6,755 nt of DNA from Calditrichia bacterium (GCA_030634505.1 DAOWAQ010000107.1:1-6755), one strand, 5' to 3'. Positions 1 to 6,668 are shown, counted from the stretch's first letter. Notes: generated by a model not told the origin, from the letters alone. Translations and numbers: made by a program.

Positions 1-399
1 CTTATAAAAACTTTACATAATCTCAATGAATGTCACCTTGGGTTGTTGACAGGAAATATTGCCCAGGGCGCAAGGATTAAATTGCAGGTAATTAAACTTT
101 TTGATTATTGTCCGTTAGGTGGTTGTTGTGATGATGCCATACGTAGAAGTGATTTATCATATGTAGCAATTAGTCGGGCACAAAAATACCATGATATTGA
201 AATAGACAAGAATGACACCTGGATAATTGGTGATAGCGTCTATGATATTCGATGTGCTCATGCTAATAATTTGCACAGTCTTGCTGTTTGTACGGGTTTA
301 ACTCCACGCTCAGCATTGGAGAAAGAAAAACCGGAATTCATTGTAGATACCTTTGAGGACACGGGTCAAATTGTGGATATTATTTTTAACGGGAAGTAA
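1..399 (+). CDS. HAD-superfamily hydrolase (phosphoglycolate-phosphatase-like), C-terminal part, 5' end outside window
   Basis: The frame is open from base 1 to TAA at 397-399, leaving 132 residues of a protein that begins upstream. An internal TTG at 43 is not a credible start because conserved HAD sequence runs across it. Numbering from the window edge, motif II is in LLTGN (Thr17), the motif III lysine is in ARIKL (Lys27), and motif IV is GDSVYD (Asp78, Asp82), which binds Mg2+. The order TGN-x4-ARIKL, then a DD-x-x-R stretch (44-48), then IGDS...D.RCA matches small bacterial HAD phosphatases annotated as phosphoglycolate-phosphatase-like. The nucleophile DxD motif I and the cap domain must lie to the left. 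Such enzymes hydrolyse small phosphate esters in the cytoplasm by way of an aspartyl-phosphate. The substrate cannot be told from this fragment. The next gene follows after 5 nt, so the two are probably co-transcribed. Confidence 0.85.
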   Translation, partial: LIKTLHNLNECHLGLLTGNIAQGARIKLQVIKLFDYCPLGGCCDDAIRRSDLSYVAISRAQKYHDIEIDKNDTWIIGDSVYDIRCAHANNLHSLAVCTGLTPRSALEKEKPEFIVDTFEDTGQIVDIIFNGK

Positions 400-404
400 T
401 AAAT

Positions 405-974
405 ATGGAATTAAGTCGTTGTTTTGTTGCAATTGAGATTTCTGATGAATTGAAAACAATAATCGATAATTATATTATTTCATTAAAACAAATTGCTCCT
501 GAAATAAAATGGATTAAAGCCAAAAACCTCCATTTAACAATAAAATTTCTGGGAGAGATACCACCGGATTTGTTATTAAAAGTTCAGGAAGAATTATCAG
601 GTATTTCCAATGTTGTTAATCCATTTAAAATGTCAATTAGTGATGTTGGATTTTTCCCAAACCAATTTAAACCAAGGGTTGTTTGGTTAGGGCTACAGAA
701 TGATAAAAACAACTCAATATTTAAACTTCATGAATGGATTGAAGAAAAATTAGAACCTTTAGGATTTGAAAGGGAAAAGCGACGATTCTCTCCACACCTA
801 ACTTTAGGAAGAATTAAATTTACAGGTAAATATCAAGACTTAACAGAATATATTAATCAACATAAATTTCAATCATATAATTTTAAAATATTGGAAGTTG
901 TATTAATGAGAAGCCTGTTAAAACAATCCGGTGCAGTGTATTCTCAACTTAAAACTTATTCATTAGAAAATTGA
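405..974 (+). CDS. thpR: RNA 2',3'-cyclic phosphodiesterase (2H phosphoesterase, ThpR/LigT family)
   Basis: This is a complete 189-residue protein, the usual length for the family. It carries both signature motifs of the 2H phosphoesterase superfamily: HLTIKFLG (His43, Thr45) and HLTLGR (His131, Thr133). The two histidines form the active site that opens 2',3'-cyclic phosphates on RNA ends to 2'-phosphates. Older annotations call the family 2'-5' RNA ligase. The N-terminus RCFVAIEIS and the central PRVVWLGL strand are also typical. The ATG lies 8 nt after a weak purine stretch (GGGAAG, 391-396) inside the end of the HAD gene, with a 5-nt intergenic gap, suggesting an operon with translational coupling. 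The 3' end overlaps the convergent symporter gene by 19 bp. Its physiological substrate in bacteria is poorly defined. Confidence 0.95.
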   Translation: MELSRCFVAIEISDELKTIIDNYIISLKQIAPEIKWIKAKNLHLTIKFLGEIPPDLLLKVQEELSGISNVVNPFKMSISDVGFFPNQFKPRVVWLGLQNDKNNSIFKLHEWIEEKLEPLGFEREKRRFSPHLTLGRIKFTGKYQDLTEYINQHKFQSYNFKILEVVLMRSLLKQSGAVYSQLKTYSLEN

Positions 975-2431
975 AAATATCTTAGTCGGCCCAGAAAAAA
1001 TCCAAATAAACTACAGAAAAATCCAATTACAATATATTCCAAACCCGTGTTAAAAAATAAACTCACATCTTTTAAAATAAAATAAAAAATAAGTGTTCCG
1101 GTAAGTCCAAATACTATAGATAAATAAACTTGGAGTTTTTTAGTCCCGGGCAAAAATGTTGAAATTACTGGTATGAAAACAGTCGTAGTTAATATACCTG
1201 AAGAAAGATAAAAAATATCCCATAAAGAATCGGTAAATAAAGCATAGATATAAGAAATAAATATTGCTAAAACTGACATCCATCTTGCTAGTTTATTTAG
1301 TTTTCGGGGATTCCATTTGCCTTTAAGAGTTGGTTCCAGCAAATCATAAGAAATAGACAGTGCAACAATATTCCCACAAGTGTCTATGGTCGACATGGCA
1401 GCTGCAATTAATCCCACGGCTAAAATTACGCTTAACCAAACCGGGGCATAATCCTGCATTATAACTGTAAATATCAATGCACCATCCTGTAACCGGGAAG
1501 GAATCACTCCATCTGTTGCCGGATACAAATACAAGGCTGATAAACCAATTACAAGCGGAATAATACCAACAAATAATAAAGAATTAAAACTGGCAAGAAC
1601 TATACCTTTTCTTGCATGATTGTTGGATCGTCCTGCTTGTAAACGAACCCATACATCCGTTTCAATTAACCAACCCGGTAAATAAGCAATAAATGTCATA
1701 ATGATTAATCCAATTCCCGGTGAGAAAAACATTATATCACTATTGGTTTTTGGCGGAGAAATTAAATCCCCGAATAACAGGATAGGGTTGATCTCCGACG
1801 AAACAGCATTAAGTCCGAGAAACCCTATTACTGCAACAAATATAGCAACAAGGGCAAATTGAATTTTATCGGTTGATATTACTGCTTCAAAGCCGCCTGT
1901 GAATGAATAAATTGCAACTACAACAGAAATAAGTAACAAAGTTGTCGGTACAGGTATTTCTAAAAATGGAGCGATAATATTTCCTGCGGCAAATATCTCA
2001 GCACCTGTCCATGTAATAAAAACGATGACTAAAGCAGGAGACAGAAATTGCCTGGCACGATTCCCAAACTTTTTTGATAGTAATTCCGGTTGAGAAAAAG
2101 CATTTAGTTTTCTGAATAAAGGAGTAAATATATAGAATCCAGTCATAGTGAGCAACCAGGGGATTATCAACAACCATGCTGCTCCAATTCCATACCAATA
2201 AAATAGTTGAACTCCATAAACGCAAGACCAGCTAATAGACATCATGCTGGCACTTATAGATAATCCTACTGACCAGCTCGATAAATTTTTTGAAGCAGCC
2301 CAAAATAATTGATTATCACTTGTATGTCCAGCGGATTTATCTTTCCGCCATACATAAAAGCCTATGGCAATTACAGTAAAACTATATAAAATAAAACCAA
2401 TCCAAAAATACACCGAGTTTTGATGATCCAT
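956..2431 (-). CDS. Sodium:solute symporter family (SSS) transporter
   Basis: This is a complete 491-residue, very hydrophobic protein with about 13 membrane segments, the normal size and topology for the SSS family (PF00474, LeuT fold). The diagnostic family stretch is at residues 175-191 (Y-S-x-x-GG-x-x-AV-x-x-TD-x-x-Q). MSTIDT at 346-351 corresponds to the conserved Ser/Thr pair of the sodium site (Ser347, Thr348 by homology). DVWVRLQAGR at 259-268 follows the usual DVWQR pattern. It would use the sodium gradient to import a small organic solute across the inner membrane. Substrate (proline, pantothenate, sugar, monocarboxylate and so on) cannot be assigned from sequence alone, so no gene symbol is given. 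The start ATG (2429-2431) has no visible Shine-Dalgarno; the upstream sequence is an AT-rich TTTGACATATT. The gene stands alone on its strand, convergent with thpR and divergent from the Ig-repeat lipoprotein. Confidence 0.92.
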   Translation of the reverse strand: MDHQNSVYFWIGFILYSFTVIAIGFYVWRKDKSAGHTSDNQLFWAASKNLSSWSVGLSISASMMSISWSCVYGVQLFYWYGIGAAWLLIIPWLLTMTGFYIFTPLFRKLNAFSQPELLSKKFGNRARQFLSPALVIVFITWTGAEIFAAGNIIAPFLEIPVPTTLLLISVVVAIYSFTGGFEAVISTDKIQFALVAIFVAVIGFLGLNAVSSEINPILLFGDLISPPKTNSDIMFFSPGIGLIIMTFIAYLPGWLIETDVWVRLQAGRSNNHARKGIVLASFNSLLFVGIIPLVIGLSALYLYPATDGVIPSRLQDGALIFTVIMQDYAPVWLSVILAVGLIAAAMSTIDTCGNIVALSISYDLLEPTLKGKWNPRKLNKLARWMSVLAIFISYIYALFTDSLWDIFYLSSGILTTTVFIPVISTFLPGTKKLQVYLSIVFGLTGTLIFYFILKDVSLFFNTGLEYIVIGFFCSLFGFFLGRLRYFQFSNE

Positions 2432-2651
2432 AATATGTCAAATTAGTGATTACATGATTTTCAATCAATATATTTTCAACACTTTATTCAAAATAAAAAA
2501 TAATCTAATTTGTATTCAGAAGCATTGCTTTTTATTGCCTATTTTATATAATTTGACCCTGTTTCGTAAAACATTGAAATAAATGATATAAGATATATTG
2601 TTATTATTTACTTAATTAATTTTATGTATTAGACAATTATATATATTATTA

Positions 2652-2668
2652 TGATGTCAGTCACATCA
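2652..2668. promoter_or_regulatory. Operator-like palindrome TGATGT-N5-ACATCA
   Basis: A perfect 6-bp inverted repeat with a 5-nt spacer (CAGTC), 17 bp in all and centred on base 2660, sits in otherwise AT-rich sequence. The size and symmetry suit a dimeric helix-turn-helix regulator. It lies just upstream of the possible -10 box at 2686-2691, near where an activator or an overlapping repressor would bind. The half-site is not an exact match to the CRP (TGTGA) or FNR (TTGAT) consensus, so the regulator family is unknown. A short palindrome could also occur by chance. Confidence 0.35.
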
Positions 2669-2685
2669 ACCCAAAAATTGTTGTT

Positions 2686-2691
2686 TATACT
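2686..2691 (+). promoter_or_regulatory. Possible -10 box (TATACT) for the Ig-repeat lipoprotein gene
   Basis: TATACT matches the sigma-70 -10 consensus at 5 of 6 positions, with a TG two bases upstream. No -35 box resembling TTGACA is found 16-18 bp upstream, where the sequence is CACATCAA. It would start transcription near 2698, giving a leader of about 30 nt that contains the AGGAGG site. The missing -35 and the adjacent palindrome would fit an activator-dependent promoter, but AT-rich DNA yields many such boxes by chance. Confidence 0.3.
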
Positions 2692-2716
2692 TATGTGCTA
2701 CTAAAAAGAAGTACTC

Positions 2717-2722
2717 AGGAGG
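2717..2722 (+). promoter_or_regulatory. Strong ribosome binding site AGGAGG that decides the GTG start at 2728
   Basis: AGGAGG is a full match to the anti-Shine-Dalgarno sequence and ends 5 nt before the GTG at 2728-2730. It lies inside the reading frame if an earlier GTG at 2695 were used, and that GTG has no such site. Starting at 2728 also gives a compact signal peptide (charged residue at position 4, then a hydrophobic run), so 2728 is the better start. It is the only strong Shine-Dalgarno I see in the window. Confidence 0.8.
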
Positions 2723-2727
2723 ATAAA

Positions 2728-4239
2728 GTGATATTAAGATTTTTTTTACCAGTATTAGTATTTTTACTTGTAATTTTGCAGGTTCAATGTTCAATTCCTG
2801 AAGTTGATGATATTGATCCACCAGTTGTTACAATATTATACCCTTATTCTGGTAGCATAATTTCAGGTAATACTAATTTTTTAGTTGAATCAACGGATGA
2901 TGATAAAGTAGAAAAAATTTGGTTATATATTGATGATCAAATGGTAGCGTCTCAAAATGGAAGAGAAGCTACTTTTCAAATTGATGTTTCGCCTTATGCA
3001 GACGATCAGGTTCATTTAATACAGGCAGCTGCACAGGATAAATCAAGCAACAGGGGATTTTCAGCTCAGGTATTAGTAACAATTTCTGATTCTCAGGATT
3101 TGGTTCCGCCGACAATTTCAATTGTAAATCCTTTGGCAGGGCAGCAAGTTCAGGATACTGTTAAGGTTCTTGCATCCGCAGATGATGACAGGGTTGTACA
3201 AAATGTTGCATTTTTTGTAAATGGTGATTCCGTATTTAATGATAATATTTATCCTTATGAATATGATTGGATAACTACTAATTTAGCAGATTCAACTTCT
3301 CATTCCATTTTTGCTAAAGCATTCGATCAGGCAGGTAATTGGGCATTGTCTATTCCGATTACAGTGACAGTATTTCCAAGAGGTGACAGAACACCTCCCG
3401 TATTAACTTTACTTCATCCTGCAGCAGGAACGGTTTTAAGCGGTATAGTAGATGTAAATATTGATGCATCTGACAATATTGGTGTTACATTGATAGAATT
3501 TTATGTAAACGGTGAATTAGTTGACAATGATAGCATTGCTCCCTGGGGATTTGCATGGAATACATCTACATTACCGATAGGAACACATTCACTTTACGTA
3601 AAGGGTTTTGATGCTGCCGGAAATGTGGGTACAATACCAAGTACTACTTTTACAATAGCTGATAATCCAGACGTCACTGCACCAATCCTCACATTGTTAT
3701 TCCCCGCAGCAGGCTCACAATTAACTGGAAATGTTGATATAGTAGTAGATGCTATTGATGATGTCGGTGTAACACAAGTAGAATTTTATATCGATGGAAA
3801 TTTGGTTTCTACTAACCCCAGTGCACCGTGGGAATATACGTGGAATACAACAGGATATTCTTCTGGCACGCATGTATTATTTGTAAAGGGATATGATGCA
3901 GCAGGAAATATAGGTACTATACCAAGTACAGATTTTGAAATACTTGATCAATCTGATACCACTCCACCCACACTAACGTTATTATATCCGGCAGCCGGTT
4001 CAACTATTCAGGGAATTGTGAATGTTGTGGTTGACGCGACGGATAATGTCGGAGTTGACAGTGTTCAATTTTTCATCGATGGTATTTTTGAGACGACAGA
4101 TTCTACAGAACCTTGGGGATTTGGCTGGAATACAGCACCATTTGACTCAGGAACGGTTCATACTTTATACATGAAAGGATTTGATCCATCGGGAAATGTT
4201 GGTACGGCTGGTCCGACTAGTTTTACTATTATAAATTAG
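2728..4239 (+). CDS. Probable surface lipoprotein made of five tandem Ig-like (Big_7-type) repeats
   Basis: With the GTG start at 2728 the protein has 503 residues. Residues 1-20 form a secretion signal: Arg4, then an almost unbroken hydrophobic run, then LQVQC with Cys21 as the likely lipidated residue. The lipobox is atypical, with Gln at -1 and -3, so ordinary signal peptidase I cleavage or an uncleaved anchor is possible. The rest is five Ig-like repeats starting at about 30, 126, 222, 317 and 412. Each opens with a (T/D/V)-P-P-like turn, then a LxxP..G strand, a D(D/N)x.V segment, (E/Q)FxxxG, a W-containing strand and a (K/A)x(F/Y)D.(A/S)GN turn. This resembles bacterial Ig domains of the Big_7 type found in adhesins and in glycan-binding extracellular proteins. 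Repeats 3-5 are closely alike and 1-2 more diverged. The chain ends flush with repeat 5, with no enzymatic module or T9SS-type sorting domain visible. An exported stalk or adhesive role is inferred. The ligand is unknown. Confidence 0.85.
   Translation: MILRFFLPVLVFLLVILQVQCSIPEVDDIDPPVVTILYPYSGSIISGNTNFLVESTDDDKVEKIWLYIDDQMVASQNGREATFQIDVSPYADDQVHLIQAAAQDKSSNRGFSAQVLVTISDSQDLVPPTISIVNPLAGQQVQDTVKVLASADDDRVVQNVAFFVNGDSVFNDNIYPYEYDWITTNLADSTSHSIFAKAFDQAGNWALSIPITVTVFPRGDRTPPVLTLLHPAAGTVLSGIVDVNIDASDNIGVTLIEFYVNGELVDNDSIAPWGFAWNTSTLPIGTHSLYVKGFDAAGNVGTIPSTTFTIADNPDVTAPILTLLFPAAGSQLTGNVDIVVDAIDDVGVTQVEFYIDGNLVSTNPSAPWEYTWNTTGYSSGTHVLFVKGYDAAGNIGTIPSTDFEILDQSDTTPPTLTLLYPAAGSTIQGIVNVVVDATDNVGVDSVQFFIDGIFETTDSTEPWGFGWNTAPFDSGTVHTLYMKGFDPSGNVGTAGPTSFTIIN
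2815..4236 (+). repeat. Five tandem protein-coding repeats, period 276-288 bp
   Basis: Repeat starts, taken at the conserved x-P-P or T-A-P turn, are 2815, 3103, 3391, 3676 and 3961, giving spacings of 288, 288, 285 and 285 bp and a last unit of 276 bp. All are multiples of three and stay in frame. Units 3-5 share PAAG, PW.(F/Y).WNT and KG(F/Y)D.(A/S)GN, but the codons differ (PAAG is CCT GCA GCA GGA, CCC GCA GCA GGC, CCG GCA GCC GGT). The similarity is therefore at protein level and the DNA has drifted at silent sites. Confidence 0.85.
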
Positions 4240-4249
4240 TATTTAAAAG

Positions 4250-4275
4250 AGGGGGTAAAAATACCTCCTTTTTTT
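4250..4275 (+). terminator. Rho-independent terminator of the Ig-repeat lipoprotein gene
   Basis: Ten bases after the stop codon lies an arm AGGGGGTA (4250-4257), a loop AAAA (4258-4261) and an arm TACCTCCT (4262-4269). The 8-bp stem has one G-U wobble, and a run of seven Ts (4269-4275) begins at the last base of the arm. The outer A/T bases can lengthen the stem. Read on the minus strand the wobble becomes an A-C mismatch and the T tract is only TCTTTT. The element is therefore strongest for the plus-strand gene and at best a weak terminator for the ABC operon ending at 4293. Confidence 0.8.
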
Positions 4276-4292
4276 AAAAGTTTTTAAGTATA

Positions 4293-5792
4293 TCAGCATT
4301 GAAGTAAATAATAAATACTATCCTTCTCCACAATAGATTCAATAATTTCTTCATTGTGGGAAATAATAAGAATGCCGGTTCCGGTGTTTCTTCTTTCAAT
4401 TATTAAATTAATAATTTTTTGGATACTATTAAAATCTAAACCATTCAAAGGCTCATCAAGAATTAATAATGGTGTTTCAAGCAGCAAAGCTCTCAACAAA
4501 TTAATTCGTTGTTTTTGTCCACCGCTAAGTTGGCGAATACGTTTCTTTAAAATGGAAGGATCAATCTCCGAATCGAATACAAGTTTTAGCTTTTGCATTA
4601 ATTCAGTCGACTTGGGTCTTTTTTTACGTGGAATATTCATTAATGTTTGTCGAACTGTTGAATTTACATTCAAAGCTTCGTCCGCATGTTGAAATGTCAT
4701 GGAAATCAATTTTCCCCATAAATTTCTTTTCCATTTTTTTTTTGAAGTTGTATGATTGTATTTATGAGAATTAAAAGAAAATTCAAACCTATTGGCATGT
4801 ATTAATCCCATTATTATTTTTGCAACAGTTGTTTTTCCCATGCCACTGGGGGCTTTTAAATAAACAATTTCACCTTGATGAATTTTTAGAGGAATCTTAG
4901 GATTTCCATAATCGTTTTTACAGATAGTTATATTTTTATCAAAAACATTTATTTCGCTATTTAAGGTTAGTAAACATTTACCGGGCTTTTGTTGTTGTGA
5001 GCTAAGTGAATGTTTAGATTTTGATATCCAGTTTAAATAATTTTGTTCATCGAAAACCTGTTGTTTTATTTCGTCTTGATATCTCACTAGTTCATTAAAT
5101 ATTATGAAATTATGCAATTTGGGATTTTTGTTTACCACTTCACTAATGATTGAATAATCATGTGTAATAAACAGAATGGTAAATGGTTTTTGGTTAAACT
5201 TTTCGAACAATACCTCTAAAAACCAATTTCTCAATTCATCATCCAAACTGCCAGTTGGTTCGTCAAAGATAAAAAGTGGAATAGTCTTGGTTTTAATATC
5301 AAGATAGCGATCGATTTTCTTAAGTGCCATAACCAATAAGAATCTTTGTTTTTCACCACCACTAGGTCTGTAGGGTTTTGGATAAATTTTTAGCAAAGAT
5401 AAATAATGTTTTTCATCTGAGTTTTTCCATAGCTGTTTTAGAAGAGCGTGTTCATTTTTCCCTGTTCCCAGATTGCCTTCCTTTAATTGTGTTCCTATTT
5501 TAAGTAATGGGTTTAAATGTGTTGAAGGCTCCTGGAACACGAAAAAACCATTTTGTCTTAAATCGATTGTATCTTTTTCCAAAAGATAAGTTTTATAGTC
5601 TGCGTTATTTATTTTAGTTTGAAATTTATCGGGATCTAATATTCCAAATACAGATTTTGAGATCATTGTTTTGCCAATACCGGATTCACCCAACAGAAAA
5701 TTAATCTTGCCTTGAACCAGACGAAAGTTTTCAATGGATAGAATAGGCAGGTCTGCTTTATAAATACTTATATTAAATTTGTATTCGTCCAT
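4293..5792 (-). CDS. Fused two-domain ABC transporter ATPase, oligopeptide/nickel (Opp/Dpp/Nik) type
   Basis: The 499-residue chain holds two complete nucleotide-binding domains. Domain 1 has Walker A GESGIGKT (35-42), Q-loop Gln87 in FQEPSTHLNP, signature PSGGE (143-147), Walker B Asp177-Glu178, D-loop SLD (182-184) and switch His211. Domain 2 has Walker A APSGMGKT (314-321, with the first Gly replaced by Ala), Gln368 in FQHADEALN, LSGGQ (422-426), Asp446-Glu447 and His479. The FQ.P...LNP pattern is typical of Opp/Dpp/Nik ATPases, and one chain appears to replace a DppD/DppF pair, as in fused ATPases such as YejF or GsiA. No C-terminal OligoHPY extension is visible after either domain. Domain 1 has about 10 extra residues between signature and Walker B (Gly145 to Asp177 is 32 residues, against 22 in domain 2). 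Both sites look catalytically competent. It powers the permease encoded just upstream, whose TAA stop abuts this ATG with no gap. The Shine-Dalgarno is weak. Substrate is not determined. Confidence 0.9.
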   Translation of the reverse strand: MDEYKFNISIYKADLPILSIENFRLVQGKINFLLGESGIGKTMISKSVFGILDPDKFQTKINNADYKTYLLEKDTIDLRQNGFFVFQEPSTHLNPLLKIGTQLKEGNLGTGKNEHALLKQLWKNSDEKHYLSLLKIYPKPYRPSGGEKQRFLLVMALKKIDRYLDIKTKTIPLFIFDEPTGSLDDELRNWFLEVLFEKFNQKPFTILFITHDYSIISEVVNKNPKLHNFIIFNELVRYQDEIKQQVFDEQNYLNWISKSKHSLSSQQQKPGKCLLTLNSEINVFDKNITICKNDYGNPKIPLKIHQGEIVYLKAPSGMGKTTVAKIIMGLIHANRFEFSFNSHKYNHTTSKKKWKRNLWGKLISMTFQHADEALNVNSTVRQTLMNIPRKKRPKSTELMQKLKLVFDSEIDPSILKKRIRQLSGGQKQRINLLRALLLETPLLILDEPLNGLDFNSIQKIINLIIERRNTGTGILIISHNEEIIESIVEKDSIYYLLQC

Positions 5793-6668
5793 TTATGATT
5801 CCAATCGTTCCATAAAGGCATTAGAAATTTTATAAATACAAAGTAAAGTGAACACAATGACAAATGCAATCGTGATTCCTTGAAGGTGCTCGAAAAATAA
5901 ATTACTGAAATAGGTCGGATTCATTAATGTATGACCAATGGCGAGAATATCCTGCTTACTATCAATTCTTGCTAAAAGATTTCCAAGTGTTAATGGAAAA
6001 TTGACAGAGTTAATTTTAGTAGATAAACCAATCGATAAAATAAAATCAATGCTGCACTGCAAAAAAATTGTACTGCCGAATAAAGCAATCACCTTGTTTA
6101 ATATATGCCCGCGACTGCTTTTAAAAAATATTTCTTTGTTAATAATTGTTAGTTCTTTAACTCCACAAACAAGTAGGGCATTAAAAAAATCTGTTTTGCT
6201 ATAATAATCTATTCTTTCTATTAAGAGATCCATAATTTCTAAAAATTGAAAAATTGCAATGGAAACTGCCATTAGTAACATAATGATGTATATATTATTG
6301 ATTAAATTTTGAAACATTAAAAAAGTGATTAAAAAATATAACATTAAAATTCCGATTATCTGCGGAATTGAACGAACGATATTTATACTAAAAACAATAA
6401 TTGTATAAGGAATATGATTTTGTGATTTTCTTAAGAAAAATACAATTAAACTAAAAATCCACCCTAAAAATACAGATAAGATAACGACCGATAGTGACAT
6501 CAAAAAAGTATTAATTATTGCTGTTTGAATTTGAAGAAAATCCGGTTTATTCAAAAATAAAATATCCCATATCCACAACGTAATTAGCCCCAAAAACCAT
6601 ATTCCGGTCCAGGCTATATCTTTTCTTTGAAAAATTCTTTGTATTGTTTTTTTTAGACTAGTGATCAT
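5793..6668 (-). CDS. ABC transporter inner-membrane permease, DppC/OppC-like (BPD_transp_1)
   Basis: The 291-residue protein (from the ATG at 6668) has about six hydrophobic segments, near 20-38, 53-79, 87-119, 126-145, 194-218 and 264-281. Between the fourth and fifth lies a degenerate EAA loop at about 160-183 (DFFNALLVCGVKEL...), which keeps the central Gly169 that contacts the ATPase but lacks the usual Leu-Pro ending. The segment IDFILSIGLS followed by LTLGNLLAR mirrors the FLGLG...WG..L region of DppC/OppC permeases. An alternative TTG start at 6674 would add two residues; neither start has a Shine-Dalgarno, so ATG is preferred. The frame cannot extend past a stop at 6696-6698. It would form half of the membrane pore of a peptide- or nickel-type importer, with the ATPase encoded directly downstream. 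A DppB-like partner and a binding protein are not in the window. The low similarity to canonical permeases makes substrate prediction unsafe. Confidence 0.82.
   Translation of the reverse strand: MITSLKKTIQRIFQRKDIAWTGIWFLGLITLWIWDILFLNKPDFLQIQTAIINTFLMSLSVVILSVFLGWIFSLIVFFLRKSQNHIPYTIIVFSINIVRSIPQIIGILMLYFLITFLMFQNLINNIYIIMLLMAVSIAIFQFLEIMDLLIERIDYYSKTDFFNALLVCGVKELTIINKEIFFKSSRGHILNKVIALFGSTIFLQCSIDFILSIGLSTKINSVNFPLTLGNLLARIDSKQDILAIGHTLMNPTYFSNLFFEHLQGITIAFVIVFTLLCIYKISNAFMERLES

Larger units (their letters stand above)
2432..2727. other. Divergent intergenic region, very AT-rich, between symporter and Ig-repeat lipoprotein
   Basis: These 296 bp separate two divergent start codons and hold no convincing gene. 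The stretch 2570-2655 is nearly all A and T. The only structured element I find is the palindrome at 2652-2668, followed by a possible -10 box and the lipoprotein ribosome binding site, listed separately. No RNA gene or riboswitch-like structure is evident. Promoters for both flanking genes should lie here. Confidence 0.7.

Noticed and set aside
1998..2225. 75-codon minus-strand open frame inside the symporter gene
   Set aside because: It overlaps the well-supported SSS coding sequence in another frame, and its translation has no recognisable domain.
2434..2441. TTTGACA just before the symporter ATG on the minus strand, resembling a -35 box
   Set aside because: Its matching -10 would fall inside the coding sequence, downstream of the start codon, and no good -10 is found at the right spacing.
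2651..2704. Short upstream open frame of 17 codons (ATG ATG TCA ... TAC TAA) before the lipoprotein gene
   Set aside because: It has no ribosome binding site, would start upstream of the likely transcription start, and overlaps the palindrome. It looks like chance.
2695..2727. Longer N-terminus of the Ig lipoprotein from a GTG at 2695
   Set aside because: It would place the strong AGGAGG site inside the gene and add polar and charged residues (KRSTQEDK) before the signal peptide. The GTG at 2728 is better positioned.
2815..4236. The tandem repeat as a recent DNA-level duplication or unstable minisatellite
   Set aside because: Units differ at many silent positions and the first two are well diverged, so there is no near-identical DNA repeat to recombine.
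4354..4692. 112-codon plus-strand open frame opposite the ABC ATPase
   Set aside because: It lies antisense to conserved domain 2 motifs (LSGGQ, Walker B, H-loop) and is a shadow of that coding sequence.
5938..6204. 88-codon plus-strand open frame opposite the permease
   Set aside because: It is antisense to the EAA-loop region of the permease, with no independent start signal.
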